Assembly: GCF_002218005.2 (NCBI RefSeq)
Contig: NZ_AP018679.1
Location: 1,041,804-1,105,803 of the forward strand
Direction: 5' to 3'
From: Vibrio algivorus
Lineage (GTDB): Bacteria; Pseudomonadota; Gammaproteobacteria; Enterobacterales; Vibrionaceae
DNA length: 64,000 bases
The notes beneath the pieces are model-generated. The model did no database searches. It was not told the DNA's origin and saw only the letters and a list, made by a program, of their open reading frames with translations. How positions within the stretch are numbered: the first letter of the stretch is position 1; every line of letters begins with the position of its first letter. Shown in pieces: positions 25,697 to 33,781 of this stretch. The translations under genes and the position numbers were made by a program.

Positions 25697-26917
25697 TTAA
25701 TAACTAATGTAATCCATCACTTGAATCAATTGCATGCGCACTTCGTTTGGCGTTTGGCTATGCCAAAAACCGGCTAAGAATGCGAATAATGGAATGGCAA
25801 ACATGATAGTTAGCACAAGCCCAAGCAACTGCTTACTCGACAATTGCCACCCATTACGCGCACGAAACCCTAATGCCTCTTTTTTAGGGCAAGCACTCAC
25901 ACAACGCATACAAGCTTGGCATTCATCCGTACGAATCGTGTTGGCGGTATGAATAATAATATTTGAAGGGCAAGCACGAGTACACTTATCACAATTGAGA
26001 TCACCACGTTCATTTAAGCAATGCGTAGTATTACGACGAATCTTAAATGGACTAATAACGCTAACAATCCCAAGTAATGCGCCATAAGGGCAGAAATAAC
26101 GACAAAATGCTCTCTGACGCCACGCTGCAAGTAGTAACATAACGGTTAGCACACTAAGGGTAATCACACCTGGATTCACAAACAACCAAGCTGTCTTGAT
26201 ATCAGCAATCTTGTGGTAGTTACCATTGAGATAATAAGGAATATTAGAAGGGTGCATCCCTAAAGAAATAAAAGCAAAAAAGGCCAATAATAAATACTTT
26301 ATCATCCTCAGTGGCCAATCTAACCACTTGGGAACAGGATAAGGTTTTGCAATCCACTTTATACGCCACTGATATAAGTATTCTCCGACCAACCCGAGTG
26401 GACAGATCCATCCACAAAATGCTCGTTTACATACTATGCCAGTAATGAGTACCGTAAATAACATCACCGCTCCTGCAGGGTGAGCTTGATCCCAGAAGCC
26501 AAGACTCACAATCGCTTTTAACTCAATGGCAGCAGCTATCGGTAAGAAAGCATCCACAACATCAGGACGCAAAAAACTAGGGGAGATTTGTGCCGTTAAT
26601 AAAGCAGTGTGGAGCGTGTATTGAATCGCAACTAAAAAAAATGACAAGGCCATCGCGTGTTGGCAAAAACGACGTAAAATATTGGGGCGGGAATTGGCCT
26701 GTACAGCTTCAGATTGATATCGGTGTACAAGCACCATCACGATGACTGCCAAGCTAAGTGATAACATCAATGGCCAATAGAGTGAAGCCATGCTCGCTAA
26801 CACCAAAATGCCAAAGGTGATACTAGCGCCTAACTTTTTCCCACTAGAATATAAAAGGCTAACGCTATACACCAAAGCAAGCATCAAGGTCAGAGATTCT
26901 ATTATTGTCACAACCAC
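25697..26917 (-). CDS. Membrane polyferredoxin of the NapH/YccM type
   Basis: A 406-residue iron-sulfur protein with about nine membrane helices. Two membrane-border motifs of the NapH/NosR/CcoG group are present ('CKRAFCGWICPLG' and 'CRYFCPYG'). Two [4Fe-4S] ferredoxin motifs follow in a cytoplasmic C-terminal domain: 'CLNERGDLNCDKCTRACPSN' and 'CQACMRCVSACPKKEA'. Such proteins carry electrons between the quinone pool or cytosol and periplasmic reductases. E. coli YccM is the best match in layout, and its partner is unknown. No reductase gene is adjacent, so the partner cannot be deduced. The GTG start has only a distant GAGG, so the exact N-terminus is uncertain. Confidence 0.88.
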   Translation of the reverse strand: MVVTIIESLTLMLALVYSVSLLYSSGKKLGASITFGILVLASMASLYWPLMLSLSLAVIVMVLVHRYQSEAVQANSRPNILRRFCQHAMALSFFLVAIQYTLHTALLTAQISPSFLRPDVVDAFLPIAAAIELKAIVSLGFWDQAHPAGAVMLFTVLITGIVCKRAFCGWICPLGLVGEYLYQWRIKWIAKPYPVPKWLDWPLRMIKYLLLAFFAFISLGMHPSNIPYYLNGNYHKIADIKTAWLFVNPGVITLSVLTVMLLLAAWRQRAFCRYFCPYGALLGIVSVISPFKIRRNTTHCLNERGDLNCDKCTRACPSNIIIHTANTIRTDECQACMRCVSACPKKEALGFRARNGWQLSSKQLLGLVLTIMFAIPLFAFLAGFWHSQTPNEVRMQLIQVMDYISY

Positions 26918-27155
26918 ACCATTTACTAACCTCAGGTTTATGATATCCCTATAGTAAAACCTCCCCTTATTATTTCTTTGATGCGCATTAAGATTGGTGT
27001 GAGTTTAACTACCACTTAAGAGTAGTTCTGCTATTCATAATCTGAACAACGGAGTACCAAAAATAGCATATCAATGGAACATAACTAGATTCACCACTCC
27101 TATTCCCATTGTCAAAATACCCGAGTAAAATACTCAGACAATTTTGGAGATAACC

Positions 27156-28406
27156 ATGACGTCCACAACTAGTACCGATTTACCTCAACTACCTAAAGCC
27201 ACCCTTTTCGCTTTATATTTCATTATCTTTCTAGGGTCGGCGGGATTCTTTATTACCATTCCGGCTTATGTGAATTTATTTTTAACTGATCACTCTCTAG
27301 CAATTGCTCAAGCGATGCCACTAGAAGATAGACGAACTTTATTTGGTACAGTCATGTCAGCCGCGCCTTTTATTTCGATGTTTTTTACGCCATTTATCGC
27401 CCGTTTTGCTGATCGTTACAGCCGTAAGTTTGTGATGACATTATGCTTAGTGGTAGCCGCTATCGGCTTTGTGATGCCGGTGTATGCGATTATTGCGGGT
27501 TCAGTTGCATTGTTGTTTGCAGGTAATATGATCAACAGTTTAGGCTCAGCTAGCCAACCTATTGCTCAGGCGATTTTGGCTGATAATAGTCAAGGTAAAA
27601 CTAAAGCGACCTTAATGAGTTTTGTGGCGGTAGTAATGACAGCGGCAATGTCTTTTGGCCCAGCACTAGGTAGTAAACTTACTGCTCTATATGGTCCTCA
27701 AGCCCCCTTCTATGCTTGTTTATTGATTGCTATCGTTTGTTTTATTTTGCTACATATCATCCAAATACCAAAACAAACAATATTGAAGCAAGAAAATCCA
27801 TTCTCATTAGCGACGCCATTATCACGAAGTCAAAAAGGGTTGTTACCTTGTTTAGCCATCGTATTTATTTGCCAATTCAGTTGGAGTTTATATTTCCAAA
27901 ATATCTCTTTTATTCTGCCGCAAAAATGGCAATTGGCAGTAGAAGGTGAGTTTTACCAATATTTCATGTTAGCGATTGGCATCGTGATGATTGCATCTTT
28001 ATTGTTTATTCCACGATTGTTACTTACTTGGATGCCACTCACTCGCGCTCTAAAGTCTGTATTATGCGGTGCGAGCATAGGCATGATTTTACTGGCGATC
28101 ACACCAACGCCAGTAACTCATGTTATCGCAATGATCTGGACATCGATAATGGTAGCGTCTTCGTTTCCTTTATATATTACAGCACTATCAGATCGTGCCA
28201 GTGATGGTGATCAAGGTTGGGCCATGGCGTTATCAAGTGCTATGGTTGGCTTGGCATGGACTCTAACAGGCTACCTTACCGCTATTTTCGTTAATATTGA
28301 TTTAATGCTACCCACCTTTATCGCTGCGCTTGGCTATGTCACAGCGATGATACTAGTGCCACGTCAATCATCAATCAAATTACAAGAGGCAAAATCGTCA
28401 TCATGA
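27156..28406 (+). CDS. Major facilitator superfamily transporter
   Basis: A 416-residue protein with about 12 membrane helices. The MFS motif A equivalent after TM2 is 'PFIARFADRYSRKFVMTLCLVVAAIGFV', and 'AGNMINSLGSASQPIAQAILADNSQGKTKATLMSFVAVVMTAAMSFGPALG' is TM4-5. GGAG seven bases before the ATG at 27156 supports that start; an in-frame TTG at 27144 has none. The stop overlaps the start of the M23-like gene (ATGA), so the two are translationally coupled and probably act together. The substrate is unknown; the general layout is of a sugar- or peptide-efflux type carrier. Confidence 0.88.
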   Translation: MTSTTSTDLPQLPKATLFALYFIIFLGSAGFFITIPAYVNLFLTDHSLAIAQAMPLEDRRTLFGTVMSAAPFISMFFTPFIARFADRYSRKFVMTLCLVVAAIGFVMPVYAIIAGSVALLFAGNMINSLGSASQPIAQAILADNSQGKTKATLMSFVAVVMTAAMSFGPALGSKLTALYGPQAPFYACLLIAIVCFILLHIIQIPKQTILKQENPFSLATPLSRSQKGLLPCLAIVFICQFSWSLYFQNISFILPQKWQLAVEGEFYQYFMLAIGIVMIASLLFIPRLLLTWMPLTRALKSVLCGASIGMILLAITPTPVTHVIAMIWTSIMVASSFPLYITALSDRASDGDQGWAMALSSAMVGLAWTLTGYLTAIFVNIDLMLPTFIAALGYVTAMILVPRQSSIKLQEAKSSS

Positions 28407-29071
28407 CTTTTGAATCTGTACTTAGAAACCATCAATTTCATCCTATTTTGGATAGTAAATATCAGTTTGGTAAAGGGTTGATTGTCGACCTGTCACCAAG
28501 TAGTGATATCTGGACTAAAGTAAATGAACAGCATGACTTTTCCGCAGAAATAAAAAGATTGGTTACTGAAACCGGTGCGGTAGTGGAAATTGGCCGTTAT
28601 GCAGAACAACGTATGATTTATCAAGACACCGATAACTTTTCAGGTAATGAATCTCGTACGCTACATATTGGTATTGATCTTGGTATACCTGCTGGAAATT
28701 GCGTTTTTTCCCCCTTAGATGGTGAAGTTTTTGGATTTGCCAACCACCAGCAACAAGGGGATTATGGTCCAACAATCATTTTACGCCACGAATTAGAAGG
28801 CTATGTCTTTCACACGCTTTATGGTCATTTAGCAACATCATCATTAAGTATCCTCCAGTGCGGACAATTCATTAAAGCTGGTGAAGCGTTCGCAACGATT
28901 GGTGAATCACATGAAAATGGCGGTTGGGCATCGCATCTACACTTTCAAATCATTCGTGATATGGAAAAATATCAAAATGATTATCCCGGAGTAGTCGACC
29001 CAATTCACACTAACTTTTATCTCAATAACTGTCCAAATCCTAATTTGATTCTTAAACGCAACGATATATAA
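28403..29071 (+). CDS. Cytosolic M23-like (LytM-fold) protein, stand-alone form
   Basis: 222 residues with the zinc-binding pattern of M23 peptidases: H-x3-D in 'LHIGIDLGIPAG', 'HTLYGHLATSSL', and H-x-H in 'ASHLHFQII'. Unlike cell-wall M23 enzymes it has no signal peptide or membrane helix. Its N-terminal part ('KGLIVDLSPSSDIW' and 'EIGRYAEQRMIYQ') resembles, from memory, the M23-like domain in large fusions with an aminoglycoside-phosphotransferase-type kinase and a class III aminotransferase. In those the domain is cytosolic and probably not a peptidoglycan hydrolase. It overlaps the upstream MFS gene by 4 bp. It probably handles the transported compound; this is inference. Confidence 0.8.
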   Translation: MTFESVLRNHQFHPILDSKYQFGKGLIVDLSPSSDIWTKVNEQHDFSAEIKRLVTETGAVVEIGRYAEQRMIYQDTDNFSGNESRTLHIGIDLGIPAGNCVFSPLDGEVFGFANHQQQGDYGPTIILRHELEGYVFHTLYGHLATSSLSILQCGQFIKAGEAFATIGESHENGGWASHLHFQIIRDMEKYQNDYPGVVDPIHTNFYLNNCPNPNLILKRNDI

Positions 29072-29164
29072 AAACTCTCTTTTTAATAACTAAGAGATCT
29101 GAACAAAATCACGGAAAAAGTCTGTCTATCCTTTTAATCTAAATAAACGGCCTAATATCTAATA

Positions 29165-29431
29165 TATACCCAAGTGACTTCAAGATGCAGAATTCAGAGC
29201 TATCATCCAAACCTTTAGGCAAGGGAGGTTGGCGAAGGAATGTAGGCACCTTTCAAACCAATCTGACGCTGCATAAAGGTTTGGATGAAGCTCCCGAAGG
29301 GCAAGTTAAAACAAGCTTTATGCTGCGTTAAATTGAACAGAGATAGAATAACTATGATCATGTTCAATTTGCCTTACCTAAAGCTTGTTTTATTCTTGCT
29401 GAAACTCGCATCTTGAAGTTACTTGGGTATA
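29165..29431. repeat. Full-length (267 bp) copy of the TATACCCAAGT repeat family
   Basis: Ends TATACCCAAGTGACTTCAAG and CTTGAAGTTACTTGGGTATA form an inverted repeat. Inside is a second inverted repeat, AAAACAAGCTTTA (29308-29320) with TAAAGCTTGTTTT (29379-29391). A left sub-hairpin region is built on 'aaacctttaggc' / 'gcataaaggttt'. Non-coding. It fills most of the 387 bp gap between the M23-like gene and yghU. Confidence 0.9.
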
Positions 29432-29458
29432 TAGTGAGTAAACTCAACAAAAGGGAAG

Positions 29459-30316
29459 ATGATGACAAACGAATATATTCCACCGAAAGTTTGGACCAAC
29501 GAACAACAAGGCGGTACTTGGGGTAGTATTAACCGCCCAGAAGCTGGTGCGCGATTTGAGCGTGAGTTACCTATCGGTGAGCACCCAATCCAACTATATT
29601 CTATGGGTACTCCAAACGGCCAAAAAGTTACGATTTTACTTGAAGAGCTGCTAGCAAAAGGCGTGACTGAAGCTGAATATGATGCTTTTCTAATTAAGAT
29701 TGGCGACAGTGATCAATTTTCTTCTGGTTTTGTTGAAGTAAATCCGAACTCCAAAATTCCAGCATTAGTTGATCGTAGTGGTGATTCACCAATCAATGTT
29801 TTTGAGTCGGGTTCTATCCTGCTTTATCTTGCCGAGAAATTCAGCCAGTTCATTCCAAGTAACATTGAAGATCGAACTAAAGTATTAAACTGGCTATTCT
29901 GGCTACAAGGTTCTGCGCCATATTTAGGCGGTGGTTTCGGCCACTTCTATCACTATGCACCTGAGAAATATGAGTACCCTATCAATCGCTTTACTATGGA
30001 AGCGAAACGCCAACTAGATGTACTCGATAAGCAACTCGCTAATAATACTTACATTGCCGGTGAAGAATACAGCATTGCTGATATCGCCATTTGGCCATGG
30101 TATGGCAACTTGGTACTAGGTAATGCTTATAATGCCGCTGAATTTTTAGACGTTGAAAGTTACACTCATGTTCAGCGTTGGGCAAAAGCGGTATTAGAGC
30201 GTCCTGCTGTTCAACGTGGCCGTATCGTCAATAAACCGATGGGCGAAGCTTGGGAAGCCATTGAAGAGCGTCATAGCGCCGAAGATATTGATAAAGCGCT
30301 AAGCTTGAAGCCTTAA
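29459..30316 (+). CDS. yghU: Glutathione-dependent disulfide-bond oxidoreductase YghU-like (GST family)
   Basis: A 285-residue cytosolic glutathione transferase of the Nu class. E. coli YghU has glutathione-dependent disulfide reductase and peroxidase activity. It has the N-terminal extension 'TPPKVWTNEQQGGTWGSINRP'-like sequence typical of YghU, and a thioredoxin-like domain 'QLYSMGTPNGQKVTILLEELL' with Thr/Asn in place of the usual GST Tyr/Ser. 'NPNSKIPALVD', 'VFESGSILLYLAEKF' (glutathione gamma-Glu site) and 'YSIADIAIWPWYGNL' in the helical domain follow. A purine-rich site (AAAGGGAAG) precedes two adjacent ATGs. Single gene, followed by a terminator. Confidence 0.94.
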   Translation: MMTNEYIPPKVWTNEQQGGTWGSINRPEAGARFERELPIGEHPIQLYSMGTPNGQKVTILLEELLAKGVTEAEYDAFLIKIGDSDQFSSGFVEVNPNSKIPALVDRSGDSPINVFESGSILLYLAEKFSQFIPSNIEDRTKVLNWLFWLQGSAPYLGGGFGHFYHYAPEKYEYPINRFTMEAKRQLDVLDKQLANNTYIAGEEYSIADIAIWPWYGNLVLGNAYNAAEFLDVESYTHVQRWAKAVLERPAVQRGRIVNKPMGEAWEAIEERHSAEDIDKALSLKP

Positions 30317-30318
30317 TT

Positions 30319-30357
30319 AAACGCCTAGTCGATCACAATGATTGGCTAGGCGTTTAT
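30319..30357. terminator. Bidirectional terminator after yghU
   Basis: AAACGCCTAG / CTAGGCGTTT stem, flanked by A's and T's, between the convergent yghU and XRE genes. Confidence 0.87.
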
Positions 30358-30369
30358 TTCATTAGCATA

Positions 30370-30726
30370 TCAATTAAGTTTGGCAACCTTGCAGCAGTAG
30401 TCAATGATCACTTGGTTACCATCAATTTGTACATTTTGAATTTCGCCATCAATGCTAATTCGGTTTTGCAAATACACCACCGCATTCTCTGGCGCGATCT
30501 GGTTTTTAAGTGAAGGTAAAATCGTATGCGGTTCAATATCTAGTTGCTGAAAAAAACGACTTACAAAGCTTTTACTAATCTCTCCTTTGCCACGGATCAC
30601 TTCAGAAAACTCACTGATCGTCATCCCTAAACGCTTTGCCATATCCATTTGTGTTAAATGCCGCTTGGCTTTTTGTGACATCCATAAATGATAAATTGCG
30701 TCTCTGTCTTGCTCTGTATATTCCAT
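30370..30726 (-). CDS. XRE-family helix-turn-helix protein
   Basis: 118 residues. The helix-turn-helix is 'LTQMDMAKRLGMTISEFSEVIRGKGEISKSFVSRFFQQLDI', a Cro/C1-type domain. A C-terminal ~45 residues ('VVYLQNRISIDGEIQNVQIDGNQVIIDYCCKVAKLN') looks like a small beta domain with no match I recognise. It starts 356 bp from the vgrG gene, which is divergently transcribed. A role in regulating the T6SS module is possible but there is no direct evidence; single XRE genes of this kind are common. The 'YCC' pair near the C-terminus could sense redox or metal, which is a guess. Confidence 0.85.
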   Translation of the reverse strand: MEYTEQDRDAIYHLWMSQKAKRHLTQMDMAKRLGMTISEFSEVIRGKGEISKSFVSRFFQQLDIEPHTILPSLKNQIAPENAVVYLQNRISIDGEIQNVQIDGNQVIIDYCCKVAKLN

Positions 30727-30897
30727 TACTTCTGTAAATCCATAACCGATAAAAACTGCTTACCAAAATGACAAAATCTGGCAAATAGCATGTCATTAAC
30801 AGGTCAAGTTTTGTTTGAAAAAATTTAAAACTATGACCTAGGCGGCACTAGCTACGTTAATCTGATTTTTTGATAAAAACCACCATACATCTACTAG

Positions 30898-30931
30898 GCA
30901 AAAACTTGCCGTACCACTGGCAAGTTTTTGC
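30898..30931. terminator. Strong hairpin terminator in the XRE-vgrG gap, possible sRNA end
   Basis: GCAAAAACTTGCC(gtaccact)GGCAAGTTTTTGC, a 13 bp perfect stem with A/T tracts on both sides, so it could stop transcripts in either direction. No annotated gene ends here. Either a short transcript ends at this point (for example plus strand from about 30835) or it insulates vgrG. The rest of 30727-31082 has the sigma-54-like site described separately. Confidence 0.7.
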
Positions 30932-30984
30932 TTAACTTAAAAAGACATAAAAAATAACCTGTTGATTTAAATGCAAAATAAAAA

Positions 30985-31000
30985 TGGCGCAATTATTGCT
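30985..31000 (+). promoter_or_regulatory. Sigma-54-type promoter upstream of vgrG
   Basis: TGGCGCAATTATTGCT. It matches the -24/-12 consensus TGGCACGnnnnTTGCW with correct GG-GC spacing and lies 83 bp before the vgrG ATG. Vibrio T6SS hcp/vgrG operons are known to use RpoN with the VasH activator. Confidence 0.65.
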
Positions 31001-31082
31001 TAATCCCGTTCCAAACATAGTGCTCAATCCAATCACATAAATGACCACTATTGAATTTCAAATTTAACGAACAGGTTTATCT

Positions 31083-33155
31083 ATGGCAACGCTACACTTT
31101 AGTATTCTCGTCGATGGCATCAATGATGAAGATTTAGTGGTAAGAAGCTACCAAGGGCAAGATAACTTTTCTTCCGTTCAGCACGCTGATGGTACTTGGT
31201 GCCATGGTTTTCGTTATGACATCCAACTTGCTAGTCGCCGGCCGGATTTCACTGCCTTAGACATGGTGGACAAAAAAGCCGAGCTTGTCATGCATCGTGA
31301 CGGCGAAGTAGTGCAACGAATTAACGGTATTGTGCGTAACTTTACTCAAGGCGAAACCGGTCATCACCATACCTTTTATGCTTTAACTCTCGTGCCTGAA
31401 ATTGAGCGTTTATCCTTACGCCATAACAGCCGTATCTTTCAATCCATTTCTGCGTCCGATATCATCACCACCTTATTTAAAGAAATGGACATTCAGAACT
31501 TTGCCTTTGCGCTAACTCGCACGCCAAAGCAGCGTGAGTTTTGCATGCAATACCGTGAAACTGACCTTGAGTTCATTAATCGCCTTGCCGCTGAAGAAGG
31601 CATGGTTTATCACATTGAGCAGTTCAAAGGTAAACACAATGTCTTGTTCACGGATGACTCTCAACTCATTACTTCTCTAGACTCACCAGTGCCTTATAAC
31701 GTGATGGCCAGTGGCATTAGTTCAACGCCGTATATAAAAGAATTCAGCAAGACGACTCAGTTTGAAGTCAGTGAAGCGCATAGTGGTGACAGCAGCTTTA
31801 AAAAACCGCAATACACCTTTAGTCAGCAGGCCGTCGCCAATGATATGGACTATCAGCGTGATACCTATCAACACTTTGACGCGCCGGGGCGCTTTAAAGA
31901 TGACGCAGTTGGTAAAGAATTCAATCAACTACGTCTAGATAGCTTGCGACGCCATGCTCATACCGCCAAAGGCAAAGGTAATGAGCCACAGTTACAAAGC
32001 GGCGCCAAGTTTGAATTAAGCGAACACAGTGATGACAACTTTAATAAAAACTGGCTAATAATCGCCAGCACTCATCAAGGCGACCAACCGCAAGCACTTG
32101 AAGAATCCGCAGGCGGCAAACCGACGACTTACGCCAACCAGTTTGACGCCATTCCAGCGGATAAAACCTGGCGCATGCCACAGATGACTCGCCCACAAGT
32201 TGACGGTCCCATGACCGCTTACGTGGTTGGCCCAGAGGGTGAAGAAATCTTCTGCGATGAATATGGTCGAGTGAAACTGCATTTTCCGTGGGATAGATAT
32301 TCCAATGGCAATGAACATAGTTCATGTTGGATCCAAGTCTCACAAGGCTGGGCTGGTAGTCAATACGGACAAATCGCCATTCCAAGAATTGGCCATGAAG
32401 TCATTGTTTCGTTTTTAAATGGCGACCCAGACCAACCGATTGTCACAGGCCGTGCGTTCAACGCACAAAACCTGCCGCCTTACACACTGCCGGGTAATAA
32501 AACCAAAACCGTATGGCGCAGTGAATCTCACCAAGGTGAAGGCTTTAACGAAATCAGCTTTGAAGACCAATCTGGCTCAGAGCAAGTGTATGTTCACGCG
32601 CAAAAGGACTTTAAATCCGAAACTCTCAACGACCACATCACCGATGTAAATCACGACCAGCATTTAACGGTTGAAAATGACCAGTTCACTCAGATCAAAA
32701 ACAATCACAACCTCACGATAGAGGGCGAAAGCCGTAGCAAAGTCGCTAAAGATCAAACCTTTGTAGTTGACGGTAACCTGCAAATCAAATCAGGTTCGGT
32801 CATCGTCAATCAAGCTGCCAATGAAATCCACGTGAAATCAGGGAACAAAGTAGTAATCGAAGCCGGAGCAGAAATTACTCTTAAAGCCGGTGCTAGCTTT
32901 GTTAAAGTCGATGCCGCAGGAGTTCATTTAGTAGGAGCTGGCGTCAACATTAATTCAGGTGGTAGCGCAGGTAGTGGTAGTGGATTTAGTGGCGCGATGC
33001 CAGCCTTGCCGAATGGGGTAAAATCACCGGTTGTAGAAAGCACACCGCCCGCTTCAATTACTCCGAACATACTCGCTGAAATGGTCGATTCTGGCAGCTT
33101 AATGACGGAACTTTGTAACTGTGGTGTGGGGGGAATATGCAAAATTCATGGTTAA
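31083..33155 (+). CDS. vgrG: T6SS spike protein VgrG
   Basis: 690 residues. The N-terminal gp27-like part starts 'LHFSILVDGINDEDLVVRSYQG' with 'YRETDLEFINRLAAEEGMVYHIE'. The gp5-like OB-fold has 'YGRVKLHFPWDRYSNGNEHSSCWIQVSQGWAGSQYGQIAIPRIGHEVIVSFLNGDPDQPIVTGR'. The beta-helix follows with repeats near 'VNHDQHLTVENDQFTQIKNNHNLTIEG'. The tail is short and Gly/Ser-rich and ends 'CNCGVGGICKIHG'; there is no obvious fused enzyme domain, so this is not an evolved VgrG. It is an orphan copy: no hcp or structural T6SS genes are in the window. It overlaps the DUF4123 gene by 19 bp. It probably carries the downstream effector. Confidence 0.97.
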   Translation: MATLHFSILVDGINDEDLVVRSYQGQDNFSSVQHADGTWCHGFRYDIQLASRRPDFTALDMVDKKAELVMHRDGEVVQRINGIVRNFTQGETGHHHTFYALTLVPEIERLSLRHNSRIFQSISASDIITTLFKEMDIQNFAFALTRTPKQREFCMQYRETDLEFINRLAAEEGMVYHIEQFKGKHNVLFTDDSQLITSLDSPVPYNVMASGISSTPYIKEFSKTTQFEVSEAHSGDSSFKKPQYTFSQQAVANDMDYQRDTYQHFDAPGRFKDDAVGKEFNQLRLDSLRRHAHTAKGKGNEPQLQSGAKFELSEHSDDNFNKNWLIIASTHQGDQPQALEESAGGKPTTYANQFDAIPADKTWRMPQMTRPQVDGPMTAYVVGPEGEEIFCDEYGRVKLHFPWDRYSNGNEHSSCWIQVSQGWAGSQYGQIAIPRIGHEVIVSFLNGDPDQPIVTGRAFNAQNLPPYTLPGNKTKTVWRSESHQGEGFNEISFEDQSGSEQVYVHAQKDFKSETLNDHITDVNHDQHLTVENDQFTQIKNNHNLTIEGESRSKVAKDQTFVVDGNLQIKSGSVIVNQAANEIHVKSGNKVVIEAGAEITLKAGASFVKVDAAGVHLVGAGVNINSGGSAGSGSGFSGAMPALPNGVKSPVVESTPPASITPNILAEMVDSGSLMTELCNCGVGGICKIHG

Positions 33156-33781
33156 ATCCTGATTGGAGAATCCAAGAATTGGATAATGCTTCATTAGACG
33201 GTATTTCCTCAAATACATCCAAGATGATCTACGCATTAATTGAATCATCATTAATGCCGAATTGGAAAGTGGAACTATACCAACATATCAACCAACACCA
33301 ACTCAGTGAGCCTTATAGCGAATCACTTTTCAGTGGTACTCACTATCAACACTTAGAGCTTGGCCCTGTGGTTGTTAATATTACTTCCTACCCGGAACTG
33401 CAAACCAAATGGTTAACTCAATTTGAGCAAGCCCCTTTAGGTTGCATACTTGTCGCACCTTCACATGTTCAACAAAATCATATTGCCGATCTGTTACGTA
33501 ATAGATTAACCATCTATAAAAACGCTACTCCCACTTTTCTTCGATACTATGAACCAAGAACTATGTTGGCATTTATCGGGGCTTTAAGTGACGAAGAACG
33601 ACAACATTTCTTCTATCCAATTAATGCGGTTTATTGGCATCACAACCAATGGTTTCAAGCGCACTGGTCCGATCCAGAGATCGTTCCTAAACAACTAGGT
33701 TCATGGAAAATGCCCCCCACTCAGCTCAATAAAATGACAGATATTATGCAACAAATTCAATCTCATGAGGTATTAGCATGA
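33137..33781 (+). CDS. DUF4123 adaptor/chaperone for a T6SS effector
   Basis: 214 residues. DUF4123 proteins (Tap/TEC) load a specific effector onto the C-terminus of the VgrG encoded next to them and are not themselves secreted. The conserved pattern is 'YALIESSLMPNWKVELYQHI', 'LELGPVVVNIT', 'GCILVAPSHVQQNHIADLLRNRLTIYK', 'LRYYEPRTMLAFIGALSDEERQHFFYPIN'. The start ATG (33137) is preceded by GGGGGG and lies inside the vgrG end. The stop overlaps the next gene's ATG by 4 bp. Position between vgrG and a large gene is diagnostic: the downstream 836-residue protein is its likely cargo. Confidence 0.92.
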   Translation: MQNSWLNPDWRIQELDNASLDGISSNTSKMIYALIESSLMPNWKVELYQHINQHQLSEPYSESLFSGTHYQHLELGPVVVNITSYPELQTKWLTQFEQAPLGCILVAPSHVQQNHIADLLRNRLTIYKNATPTFLRYYEPRTMLAFIGALSDEERQHFFYPINAVYWHHNQWFQAHWSDPEIVPKQLGSWKMPPTQLNKMTDIMQQIQSHEVLA

